DNA of 64,000 nucleotides from Centropus unirufus (lineage: Eukaryota; Chordata; Aves; Cuculiformes; Centropidae): the NCBI GenBank assembly GCA_013397695.1, contig VYZI01000169.1, forward strand, positions 1,090,688-1,154,687. Direction: 5' to 3'. The notes under the pieces were generated by a model. The model saw nothing but the letters and a program-made list of their open reading frames with translations. It did no database searches and was not told where the DNA came from. How positions within the stretch are numbered: the stretch's first letter is position 1; each line of letters starts with the position of its first letter. Below, piece by piece: positions 11,703 through 22,880 of the stretch. The translations under genes were made by a program, and so were the position numbers.

Positions 11703-12597
11703 CCTGCAGGGTTTTCCTCTGCATTCTCAGTGTTCATTCAGAACAGCAGAGCAGGAAGGTTCGCAGAGCTGGGGCCGAGAGAGACCCCAGTGCAGGGCAG
11801 CTTGAAGCCAAGCTGCAAGTTACGTCTCCATCCTTTGAGCTCCAGCCCTGACCCTGGCCTTGCAGCCTCACCCACCCGGGAAAGCTGCCCCAAAATAAGC
11901 CTGGAAAAGTTGAAACAGCCCTGCTGTGCTTCTGGGGTTCATGAGCACTGCAGCCGCCCAGCGGGACTGCACTTGGGCTGTGCCGACCAGGTCCCTGCCA
12001 AAGCATCCCAGCTGCCTACGCCATAGACCCCTCAGACCTGACTCCTCACCATCTTCTCCCCCCGGAGCTCTGCCCAGCTCCTGCTCTGCTGGCCCTTCCT
12101 CTCTCTGCTGGGAGGTGACCCCAGCGTGCTGGTGCCAGTCCTGGAGGGCCACCAGCAGCCCCACATTTTTATCTCCATGCTCCTGTAAGACCTATGGAGG
12201 TCCTGGAGCTCTTGTCCTGTGAGGTGGGTTCTGCAGCTGATACTGGGGGTCAGCTTTGACACCGTGAGTGGAGCTGAACGGCCTCTGAGGAGCACCGCAA
12301 GGTTGGGGTAGCTGGAAGGAGACCATGTCCGGTGGCTTTGGTTGAGGCAAGCCAACTCCACGGTCAAGGTTTCGTTTAAGGACAGACCCTTGTGCGCTGT
12401 TTCGAGGTGATTGGAGCGAGGTGTAGTTTTTCACCAGGAATGTACCACTCCTTTAAAACCAGGCGCTGCCCTGAATGTTTCTGTGTTGGAGTGTATCGTC
12501 CTGCCAGATGTGCAGGTGGAGTCCTAAAATCCTTCTGATGGCAATTCCAGCATGGGCATCATTCACACAAAGCTAGGGCTTTGCTATTTTGGATCTA
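11703..12597. other. Non-coding, nothing recognised
   Basis: About 0.9 kb of moderately GC-rich sequence without a recognised gene or repeat. Open frames on both strands of up to about 110 codons have no identifiable domain. Confidence 0.5.
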
Positions 12598-12944
12598 GGG
12601 AGACCTTGCAGCAGCTTCCAGTATTGAAAGGGGCTCCGGGAAAGCTGGGGAGTGGCATTTTACAAGGGTCTGGAGTGACAGGATGTGGGGGAATGGCTTT
12701 AAATTGAAAGGGGGGAAATTTAGATTAGACAGCAGGAAGAAATTCTTTGTGGTGAGGGTGAGGAGGCCCTGGCCCAGGTTGCCCAGAGCAGTGGTGGCTG
12801 CCCCATCCCTGGAGGTGATGGCCAGGTTGGATGGGGCTTGGAGCTCCCTGATCCAGTGGGACGTGTCCCTGCCCATGGCAGGGAGTGGAATTGGATGGGC
12901 TTTGAGGTCCCTTCTAACCCAAACCACTCCATGATTCTATGATT
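12598..12944 (+). mobile_element. CR1 LINE 3'-end fragment, major subfamily
   Basis: Plus-strand CR1 beginning near GGGAGACCTTGCAGCAGCTT. It includes CAGTATTGAAAGGGGCTCCG, GAAATTTAGATTAGACAGCA and GAGGCCCTGGCCCAGGTTGC, and ends ACTCCATGATTCTATGATTT. It lacks a few bases in the GGAGGTG(TTCAAG)GCCAGG block. Confidence 0.96.
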
Positions 12945-13254
12945 TAAATCCCTGCTGGAATGATGGTGGGGAGCGGTTAAATGTCAATGTGTTTTAAGAC
13001 CAAGAGCTGATCAATAATCGATGTCTCTTGACTTTTTTGATCCAGGTCTGATCCTGCCTGGACTCTCCCTGGCTCACGAAGCTGTGGCAGAGTCTGGCAG
13101 CAAAGGGCTCCTTTCCCCGCAGACAGCATAAAGGAGCCGAGAAAACAAAGGCCCAGCAGCCTCAGACCCTGCACAGCACATGATTCTCTAATAAAAAATG
13201 TTTGGCCTCCTCTCAGGAATAACATGGCCATGCTTGTAGCTCCAAAAGAAGCCC

Positions 13255-13410
13255 TGAATGATATTAATACATTCATTAGAAGAAGTTCAAAGAAAAAAAT
13301 CATCTTAATTAGCTTGCCTGGCTGAAACTGAGCTTCATTAATCTAAAGTAGATTAACCTGATGGTAATGCCATTAAAGCTGGCTGGGATATTAATGAAAT
13401 ATATGCAGTT
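13255..13410. promoter_or_regulatory. Candidate conserved non-coding element rich in homeodomain cores
   Basis: An AT-rich block with many ATTA/TAAT cores (ATTAAT, TCATTAG, TTAATTAG, CATTAATC, GATTAAC, GGTAATG, CATTAAA and TTAATGA). It includes an exact inverted repeat, TTAATCT-aaagt-AGATTAA, at 13338-13356. The TAATCT form is the type bound by K50 (OTX/PITX-like) homeodomains. The surrounding sequence is more GC-rich. That it is a regulatory element is inference, since I have no alignment to show conservation. Confidence 0.3.
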
Positions 13411-15282
13411 GCAGAAAGCCCAAACGTCCTCCTGCCAGTCGGGGACTGATAAAACCACCAGTGTTTTGTGCACTTTGGGCTGTTTTAAGGGAGATTTGCC
13501 TGTCCTGCAGCCATCGCCTTCCTTCTGTACCAGCCACGGCGCTGCTTGTGGGACGCGTTAAAGCGGGGAGAGCATCTGACAGAGAAACTCAGGAAAACAA
13601 CTCGCTTTGTGCAAAAAACTTGCAGGAGCAGAGCGTGCACGTGCGGGCTGGGGGCAGGTAGGGATGTGCCCATGCACGGAGCGTGCAGGTTTTCCATGAG
13701 GCAAACTGTGGGGCAGCCCTGCCAAAGCTTGACCTGCTTCTCAGCTCTCCGGTGGCACACAGTAAGCAGGAGGGATCTAAAAGCTTCGAGAAACCCCGTG
13801 AAGACCCAGAGGGCTTAAAATGGCTTTCTCCTTCTCCCCAGGCTCCAGTATTCTTAATCTCAACTCTTTTTAGTCTTTGACACATCATTAAAGTGACAGT
13901 TCAAGAACAGCTCGGAGATCAAAGGCCTGCAGAGCTTCTATCATGTTGCAACGCTTTGGGCAACTCTTTCTCCAGGCCGGCTCCTTAACTCCCTCCCTCC
14001 AGCCTGGAGGTTGGTGGAGGCTGGATCTCCCTTGCTGAAGGCCAGCAGCAGGCAGAGCTGCTACCTCCGTCCTTTCCCTGCCCCTTGGTCTCCTTGGGGG
14101 TCTCCCCCTCCGCTGGGGCACTCCTGTTTTGCTGGATCAAGGCTCAGCCCAGTCACTAAATCGGGTGTAATTCACTAATTTGGGTGTATTTGAACCACCG
14201 AAACAACTTCAGGTTTGGGCACGGCCATATACAAATGTATACAAATCCAAAATGCAAATAGGGAGGATTTGCAAAATCATCTCTGATCCAGCGTGCTACG
14301 AGAAGACGTGGGATGGAGCATGAGATGGGGAAGTGGGGAGATGGGGTTCCTCTCCCAACCCTTCCCTTAGCGGGCGGTGCTGCTGCAGGGAAACCAGCTC
14401 ATCTGGATTATCCCAGGAGAGCTCGCCACGTGTCCCTTGGCAGTGCCTACCCACGGGTGAGCAAGGGGCTGGTTTCATGCTGTGAAGCCCCAGGTGCCCA
14501 GCACGTGGGTGGTGCTGGTGGTGCTGAGCAAGTCGAACCCAAGCATTGCTCATTTGTTTGCATCCCCCTTCCTACCTACATGCTGAATCACTTTTGCAGC
14601 TTCGCTGGATCTAGATTTGTAGAAGTGAAAGGAAACTGATATACACACTTGTTCTTAGGATGAGATTTAGGGACCTTCCTCCCTCCGCAGTCCTGGAGTT
14701 TGAGCCGTGGAGGCCTGAGCTCTGCCGACCGCCCCGTATCGCCGCTCCCTGATGCTGCCTGGTTGGTGACTCAGTGTCTTTCTCTGGTTGCACCGTAAAA
14801 TGCTGGCACGCAGCTTATTTACAAGGTAACACGGCGTGATGCATCATAAAGACACTTTTGAAGAATTTCTGTTATTAAAAACTGCCCATGGAAAGAATTA
14901 GGTCAGGTGTTTACAAGCCAAAGCTTTGGGGATAATTAGGTGGAAGGCAGCAACTTGAGAAAAGAGGGTTATTTTCCAGCCCTCCAAGAAGCCTGCAGTA
15001 ATGTGCGTGTTAGCAATAACCTCTCCTCTGCAAATTTCCCACCTCCTCACTGCGGGATCTGTTAGAGCCGTTGCTTGGGGATGGGGGCAGAAAGCAGGGC
15101 TTAGAAAAATCTCCAAGAATGCAAAACCCCCTGAGCAAACCTGGTGATGTCCGGGATTTCTATAAACAGCCATCCAAGTCCTCTTAGGGGGGCTTCTTGT
15201 AAATAGGAGCCCTTGCTCGCTACCGCTGCACAGCCAGGCTGAATTCTATACCACCTTTGAGGGAAGAAAGTTGTTTTCCTTG

Positions 15283-15315
15283 ATTTTTTTTTTCCCTAAA
15301 AAAAAAAAAAAAAGG
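15283..15315. repeat. T-run / A-run simple repeat
   Basis: A run of T is followed by CCC and then a run of about 16 to 18 A, which could fold back as a hairpin. It is a low-complexity tract that is likely variable in length. Confidence 0.85.
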
Positions 15316-16091
15316 CCACTTGTTGCTGGTGGCAGAGCGTGAGTGTGGAGAGGAGGGACCGGGCAGGGCGCTGGCTGTTTGTGCACTTCAAGCAGAGCGA
15401 CCTCCTTGAACCCCTCCGTGCACAATGCTGCTTTCCATGGAAAGTCTGGCTGTGTTACCTTTGGCAAGGGCTGAGGGAATATTTTTGGAAGCTTTAAAAT
15501 CCTCTGTGGAACACGCTTCGTTTTCGTTCGTGTACGGTATCTTTATATTTATTCAAGAAGAAAAGGTTTCTGTTTGGCTGCGATTGGTTCCTGACCCTTC
15601 CCTGCGGCACTTCTGCAGCAGCGCCCAGGGGGTGGGAATGGCGCATCCTCCTGGGATGGTAAAAGCTCAACCCTACACTATCAACCCCTGTCATATTGTA
15701 CCGGTTAAACCTCAGTTGCCCCTGAAAGGTTTAGTTTAAAGAGGTAAGAACAGAACCTGTTCAAAGCGGGACCTCCCAGGGCCTGGTTCCCATTTGCCTG
15801 GAAGCCTTTGTGCAGTGCCGGAGTGGGGTGGAGGGGCCCTAAATGGGAATCAGACCCCACAGCTGCCCTTCCTCTCTGCAAGCAGATCCAGGAAAGGTCT
15901 CTCAAATGGGAAAGGGACAATGGAAGAATAATAAATAGAGCAAATCAAGGTTTGCAGGGCCAGACGGCTTGTGCAGCATTGCCTGGTGGTGGATGACCAG
16001 GATGGGCCCATGGGGTCCCACCTGGGCTGCCTCACAGAGGGGCTTCAAGTCCAACACAGGAGGCACTAAACCCGGTTTTGGGGTTGCATTT

Positions 16092-16340
16092 GAATCACAG
16101 AATGCCAGGTTGGAAGAGGCCTCGGGGATCGTCTGCTCCAACCTTTCAGGTGATCTGTAGTTTAAATGAGATGGCCCAGAACCCTGTCAGGATGAGCCTT
16201 GGCAGTGCCCGGTGGAGAGGGATCGATCGGAGCCTTTCCAATGTTTCACTGTTCTCGTGAGGAAAAATTCCTTCTGGACTCCAATTGGAATCTCCCCAGG
16301 AGCATCTCCCCAGGAGAACTTCTACCCGTTACCCGTTGTT
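16092..16340 (-). mobile_element. Older CR1 LINE fragment
   Basis: Reverse-strand CR1 of a different, more decayed subfamily. The 3' tail is GAATCACAGAATGCCAGGTT. The blocks GTCAGGATGAGCCTTGGCAG, CCTTTCCAATGTTTCACTG, AAAAATTCCTTCTGGACTCC and ACCCGTTACCCGTTG follow in the order expected for older CR1 copies, where they encode the 3' untranslated region. There is a small internal duplication, AGCATCTCCCCAGGAG, near 16295-16320. Confidence 0.82.
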
Positions 16341-19300
16341 GTTTCCATGTGACTCCTTATTAAAAAGGAGTCTCCATCCTCTTGGTAGAATGGAAGGAAC
16401 AGGGTGTGAGCAGGATTGTGGGAAAAGGATCTCCTCTTAGGGCATCTTAAGAGTTTTCATTACTTTTTATTTTACTAGATATTGGAAATAAATGCAGTCC
16501 TCTGGCTCTTCCTCCCTTGGACCAGCAGTGAGGGCCAAACCAGCGTGATGCCAGGAAGGGAAGGTATCCAAGTGCCACCAGCCTGGCCATCCCCAAGCAG
16601 GATGGAGTGGAACAGGACAGGCAGGGAGGCCGTACGCCTCCCGGGCTCCAACCTGGCTCATGCTGCCCTGCCCCAGGGAGTTTTTCCACATCTTTTGGGG
16701 ATGGGAGCTGCAGGCACCAGCAGGGTTTCTAGCAGCTGATTTAGAATTAGCTGTTCTTTCATGTTTTAAGAATATTTGGCAGTGCTTTAGGAAGCAAGGG
16801 AAGCATTTGTGTCCCTGTGATACAGCAACAGGACGGGATGGCAGAGGCGGCTGAGTCACCGTTGGGGCCAGACGCAGAACCTGCTGTTCCTGGCTCCGGC
16901 GGCGAGCGGGGAGCTGCACGCTTCCCTTTTCACCCCGTGTGGCAGCCACAAACCCTCTGAGCTCAGAGGAGGGGCAGGAGGAGGCTCCTGCCTGTCGAGC
17001 CTGTGACCCATGTGCCTTCCAGCTCCTTGCTGAGATGGGCTGGAGCCGGGGCTGCCTGCCTTTCCCTGCTCTGCTTTGCCTCTTTCGCCTAGACCGAGAG
17101 AGAACTTGGCCTCGTGTCGGAGAGTTTACAACCTGGATGATGGACAAGCCTGGTCTTGGCTGTGACTTGTAGCTGTACAAGTGAAGGAGTCTGGATGTCT
17201 CTTCTGCCGAGGCCGGTAATCTTCAGCAGGGGGGTGATCACCCCTTGCAGGTGGTAGCACCAACAGGTCTGCGGGGATGGACCGCGGTGCCAAAAGGGAC
17301 CTTGGAGAACCCATTCATCCCTCCCCATCACCGGGCAGAATTCCTGCCGGCCAGATGTGGCTCTGTTAAGTTCTTGGAAGCATCCCGCAATGGCAATGCT
17401 GCCTGACCCTTATAATCCTTTAGCCCTAAGTCTGTGCTGGGTCCTCCTTGCAGCAGTTTTCCTCGCCCTGCCTGTCCTGGACACGGAGGAGGGAGTACCC
17501 AGATGTGATGAGTACAATCATGTCCTCTGCCAGGCTTAAGGCAGGTTAAAATCAAAGTGATCTCTTCATCAAAATTGGTTACAATGGCAGAAATGGCTTT
17601 CATTTCACCAAGTTTCAGCCCCAAAAGAATGTGTGAGGATGAGTTCAACCCCAGGGAATTGGGATCTCTAGTAAAAACAAACACAAACAGCCTCTTAGCT
17701 CTTGCAGCTCCGCTATCAAAACCCCTTTTCAGAAAATGTTTAGTTAAAGCTTTCGTTTGGAACAAACATTGTTAGAGCATGACCATCGGGCTGCTTATTG
17801 GAGCCAGATGTTGATTATAAAGACACTTGGGTCCATTCAAGCCCTTTGCATGCCCTGAGAGGCTGGGGGGAGCAGGCGGCTTTGGAAAGCAGTGACTCAG
17901 ATCCTCAACTTGCCCAAAAATGCACAACCCCACTCAAAGTGCCTCACCCCGTGCCATGGCAGGGAGGGATCCCATAATGGCCAGCATCCTTTGGGCTGTC
18001 TGTCTTTTGAAGAGTCACTTTTTTTCCAGGAATGCCTGGCCTCTCTCTCGAGTTGCCCCACTTGGTGTTTCTGTTAATCCCGCCTACTCCTCCAACAGCC
18101 TGCTAGGAATTCCTTCTCCCCCAGGGCTGACTTTCTTAACAATTAAAAACGGAGTGGCTGTTGACCTAATCCTGCAAGCGCTCTGGGTGTGACCAGCCCA
18201 CATCAGCCGGTGGAATGGTGCCCTCAGAAGACGTGCAGAAATCTGACCCCTCTTCCTACAGCAAAGGCCGGCGGAGCCCAGCGCCCTGCGAGCCACCTGC
18301 GGGTTTGGCCAACTCCGCGCGCCGAACAAAAGCAAAACCAGCCCAAAGTCTGCCAAGTTGGTTTTATTCCTGCTTTTTCGAACCCCTTCTTTCAGTTTTA
18401 CTGCTTGAGCGTTGACTGGTGGCTGCTGTCGGGATGGAGATGCTCAGTGGGAGAAGAGTGAATGTTACGGTGGGCCACAAGTGGGCTTCATTTCTTCTGG
18501 ACCAGGCTCTCCTGTGCTTTTGGGGCCTGCTACTTGATGGAAATGGGGTTTGGAGCAGGTCAGGGCGCTGTGGGCTTGCCAGAGGTGTGGGCTGGGAAGC
18601 AGCCATGAGCTGGGAAGTAGCCACTAGATGGCCATGTGGCTTGTCCCTCCCTGTGCCCGCTGGGCTCCTGTGCAGGACAGGACCATGCCAGCCGCCAGCC
18701 CCACCGAAGGAAAGCTCCAGGGGCTCCAGAGAGGCTGAAAGCTCCCCAGGGCCCTTGGACCTTCCCCAGGACCAGATCTGTCTGGGCCGGGTGCTTGTGT
18801 GGAGGGGAGCAGCTGCCCCTGCAGCTGGGGACCTGTGTGACACATGAGGGACAGCATCCCTGGGGTGGCACGGTGACCCTGGCAGGGCTGAGCTGTCCCG
18901 AGCTCCATCCACGCTCCACAGGGGAGGAGGTGGGCACCAGCAATGGGGCGGCAGGACCAGGCTTCACTGGAGCTGGGGGCAGGATCAGCTGGGGTTTATT
19001 GCTGGAAGGCTGTGGGGTTTTTATCCATCCTGGACTTCCTTGAGATTAGAAGAGGAGAATGAGGGGGGAAAGTAGAGAATAGCAGGGCAGAGCTTCACAG
19101 CCTCTCCTCCTGCTCAAGTTAGGTAGAATTTGGGACTTGCACCCTTCAAACTGTGCTGAGAGGTGAACCAAACCTGGCAGTGGGGAGAACAGGGGGCTTT
19201 GTCTCACAAGTGCATCCTGTAGGTAAAGCGCCTTGGCAGGAGATGTCGGCTTCTCTCCTGTCCTGCCTGGGAGGGCGCAGCCTGGGTGCTGCTGTCCCAG

Positions 19301-22300
19301 AGCCCCAGCCACACCCTGCAGGGAGACCTTGGTGTCACTACAAGACACAAAGGCCTTTGTGCAGAACATCATGGGATGACCAAGGTGAACAACTGGCTCT
19401 TTGAGTGGTGTGAAAAGAGAGCCTACATGGTCACAGAACCATGGGTTTCCTTCTGGTAGCACATCAGCTGCTGAAATGTTGGTTCCAGCCTGTGTCCTCT
19501 TGGTGGTCAGGAGCATCTCAGAGGTGCTCTAGTGGGCAGACTCTGGTGTCTGAGCCTGTTTACTGGAGGGTTTGGTTCCTCAGAGCTAAGCCTGACAACA
19601 CGACATGCCTGGGCAACACAGCAAACTTTGCTCAGTGGGACAATTGTCCAAGGCTCCTAAGACTTTCCACTGCCCCGAGAGCCTGTGACGTGACTCAGAG
19701 TTGTAAACATTGGCACCAGCTGCTCTTCTCACTGAAACCATAAATCCATTAAGGGAAATTTGTTTTCTAAAAATAATCTGATCAATGAAAGGACTCTCTC
19801 AGTGTCCCCAGCCCCTCTTCTCCCCCCCTTCATAATGACTTCCTCATAAATACGTTCGGTGGAGCTGCAGGATGCCTCGTACCGGCCTGCCCACTGACCC
19901 AGCTCCAGTCCTGCAAGGGGAGGGCTGGAGGGGGTAGTTTTTATTAAAAGATATTTGGCTTCTTGGGGTTTAACAGGGAGGAAGGAAAGGCAAGGTGTGA
20001 GTGCAGCACAGTTCTTGTAGGGAGAGGCAGCCGTGGCCCTGGAGCGTGGATCCTTGTTTCTGTGCTGTAGTTTGGATGGTGGTGCCTGCACCGTGTGGCT
20101 CGTGGGGCCAGGCTGGAGGCTGGGCAGGTGCTTTGGGATGAATCCGTGGCATTACACAGCCCCGATCAGCTCTGCTTTCCCTTGACCCTAGCACCAGAGG
20201 CAGCCTCAAGCCGTCCTTCATGGTTTAAGGGAATCAAAGCTTCGGCTGTATTGTTTCAGACAGCGCGGTCTGGAGGAATCATAGAGTCCCTGGCTTGGAG
20301 AAGACCTGCGAGTGGTGCCTGGGGCTGATCTTTTCCAGGGAGGCTTGCAAGCTGGTTCTCAGACTTTGTTCACCTTGGCACACACACTGAGTATCCGGAC
20401 AGGTCTTCTCCCCGTTTATCTCCTCGTGCTGCCCTGTGCTTTGCTGCTTGGGGGTTTCTTATTTCAATGAACCTGCTCGCTTTTGCCTGAGGCTTTGAAG
20501 CGCGCTCTACCCTTGTCACCAGGGCTGGGGTGGCCTGGAAGCTTTCTGTGCTGTGCTGCTGTTCCACAGCTGCCTACAGCTCACTCCTAGGATGCTGAAG
20601 ACCTCAACTGAGTCAAGGTGCAGTTTTTCTCTCATGTGCAGGGCAGTGCAAGCCGGCCTCCAGGCAAAGGTGACCACACTTGGGGTGTCAATGCATGTGT
20701 CCCATCAGCAACCCATGGTGCCGTCAGAGAGCACCCCCAGGGGTGCTGCACGACCCATTGTGACTGGGAGAGGTGGGTCCTGGTGGGCGAGCGAGGGAGG
20801 CTGTGCAGGAAAGGATGGAGCAGGGAGGAAGAGAGCATCTCTCCTTGCAGCACGGAGGCTGTGCTGCACCCATATCCTTCCCCACAGATAAAGGGCTGAT
20901 GCACAGGAAAGAGCAACCAAGCAGGAAGGAAGGGAAGAGGGAATATGGAAAGAATAGGGGAGTTTCCAAGAGGGAGATGGGGAAGGAAGGGATGTCTTCA
21001 ATGGGGGAGAGCAGGAGCCTGAAGATAGGAGTGTTTGGCGTGCATTAGAGCAGTGGAGATAACCCCATCATTGGGCATGAAGGGAGGGCAGGACCCGGTG
21101 GGTGGAGAGACCCCAAGGCAGCATCAAGGAGGTGCCCAGAAATCACATTTATCTTCCTGGAAGCTTCAATTGAAAGTTCTGGCCAGGTCCCTCCACGCCA
21201 TCCTTTTGCAGTGGGACAAGCATCGTGTGGGGGTGACCTTTGCCATCCCCAAATCCCTGTCCTGGGGGAGGCAGGGGACAGGAGGCATCCTGGAAGCCAG
21301 GCACCCGAGCAGCCAGGGGGTGAGTGCAGTCCTGACACGTACACGGATCATTTCCACCTGAGTTTCACCACTGCTGTCGTGCTGTCGCCATCCGGATCCC
21401 AAGGCTCACCAAAGATAATTAGTTTATTTTTAATGAGTGCTGAGACTCTAGCACAATCAAATCAAAGGGACTTGCGGATAAAGTTAAAAAGTTACTAAAT
21501 TAAGAAAGTGGAGCTTGTGATCAGTGGAGAACTTTGGCAAGCTGACAGAAATGCAGACAGGATTAAAAACAGAAGAGAAACAAATAATAACTCCATTATT
21601 TTTATTGTTTCTTCTGTTAGAACAGTAGAAATCAAAGCACAGCAAAAGTGTATCAACTCCTGCTTTTTATACATCCCATAGTTTGGGAATGGCCTGATCT
21701 TTGAACCCCGGGAGCTGTCGGTACCCGCCTGCTCCCGGCGAGGCGGCAGGGGGGTGCAGCTCCTGGGCTGTGCCCCTGCCCCTCGCCCGCAGCTGCTGCT
21801 GCATGATTTGAGCTGGGCTTTGCCGTGAACCGCCGCAGCCCTTTCTTTTCTAAACATGTGTGCTTTGAAAGGGAAAAGGTTGCTGCCAGCATGTCTGACT
21901 CCTTCGTCCTGACAACATCCGACCATCCACGTTATCAAGCCTTACTGGGACCTATCAAGAGACATAGTTAAACAAGCTGGTGTTTATCTGGGGGAAGCTG
22001 TATTAATTGCTCAGTGGGATAAAGAACCGGCCGGCACCAGGCAAATCTCTGCTGGCCTGGGAAAGGGACAGCAGGCCCGGTTTAACAATGGGCCGCAGCG
22101 AAAGCCAGGGGCTCTTCTTTGCAGACCGCTGTGGGTTTTTAACAGCTCTCCCTCCCGTGTTTTGTTTGCCCCAGTAGCAGCTCACTAGCTCTGGGCTCAG
22201 TGCTGGTGCAGGAAATGCTGTCGCTGCCGGGTGGGGGCTCAGGAGCTGTGACCCCACCATCCTCTTCCCTGCGCCTGGCGGCTCCAGCGTCCCATGTCTC

Positions 22301-22492
22301 ACCAGAATCCATGCTTAGGTTCCAGCCAGCTCTGCTCGCTGAACCCCAGAGGAAATGTGGGGTTTGCCCAGTGCTGGGGGCTCGAGGATGGTGTTGGGTT
22401 CCCGTGGGGATGCACAAAGGGCTGGGGAGCAGCGGTCACTGCTGCCTGCAGGGAAGGCTCGGTGGTCCCAGGGCGCCTGCTCAGCAGGGAGG
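16341..22492. other. 6.1 kb without a recognised element
   Basis: The second-longest interval here without a CR1 copy. No gene is recognised. A 237-codon reverse frame (16467-17180) and a 182-codon reverse frame (18364-18912) show only low-complexity, proline- and serine-rich translation, as GC-rich non-coding DNA does. A purine-rich tract at 20882-21018 is listed separately. A possible CR1 tail at about 20277-20310 is too short to call. Confidence 0.5.
20882..21018 (+). repeat. Purine-rich tract
   Basis: About 135 bases strongly biased to A and G on the plus strand (for example AAGCAGGAAGGAAGGGAAGA and GGAGATGGGGAAGGAAGGGA). It is interrupted by single pyrimidines and has no fixed period. 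Polypurine tracts like this can adopt triplex (H-DNA) structure. No function is claimed. Confidence 0.6.
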
Positions 22493-22880
22493 CATAGAAT
22501 CATGGAATGGTTTGGGTTGGAAGAACCTCAAAGTCCATGCAGTTCCAACCCCCTGCCATGAGCCAGGACACCTCCCACTGGACCAGGGGGCTCCAAGCCC
22601 CATCCAACCTGGCCTTGAACACCTCCAGGGACAGAGCAGCCACCACTGCTCTGGGCAACCTGGGCCAGGGCCTCCTCACCCTTGCAGGAAAACATTTGTC
22701 CCTAAGATCTCATCTCAATCTCCCCTCTTCCAGCTGAAAGCTCATCCTTTCCCTGCACTCCCTGATCCAGAGCCCATCCCCAGCTTTCCTGGAGCCCCTT
22801 TCAACACTGGGAACTGCTCTAAGGTCTCCCCAGAGCCTTCTCTTCTCCATGCTGAACAACCCCAGCTCTCAGCCTGGCTT
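22493..22880 (-). mobile_element. CR1 LINE 3'-end fragment, major subfamily
   Basis: Reverse-strand CR1 with an intact 3' end, CATAGAATCATGGAATGGTT, at 22493. All the major-subfamily blocks follow through TCAATCTCCCCTCTTCCAGC to CTGAACAACCCCAGCTCTCA near 22875. It is one of the better preserved copies. Confidence 0.96.

Larger units (their letters stand above)
12945..16091. other. Non-coding interval with an AT-rich candidate regulatory block
   Basis: About 3.1 kb with no recognised mobile element. It contains a TAAT-rich block at 13255-13410 (listed separately) and a T-run/A-run pair at 15283-15315. No coding exon is supported. Confidence 0.5.

Noticed and set aside
11182..11805. Long open frames on both strands across the 47-bp array
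   Set aside because: They exist because the repeat unit has no stop in any frame and because the N run is read as open. The translation is a simple repeat with no known domain.
16860..16930. Small GC/CpG-rich patch as a promoter CpG island
   Set aside because: Too short and not CpG-dense enough. No exon or transcription start signal is nearby.
16467..17180. 237-codon reverse-strand open frame
   Set aside because: No domain, low-complexity composition, and other frames on both strands overlap it. A length near 200-240 codons is expected by chance somewhere in 64 kb of GC-balanced DNA.
20277..20330. Possible CR1 tail (GAATCATAGAGTCCCTGGCT)
   Set aside because: Only about 30 bases resemble the tail and the following blocks are absent. 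It is too weak to list as an element.
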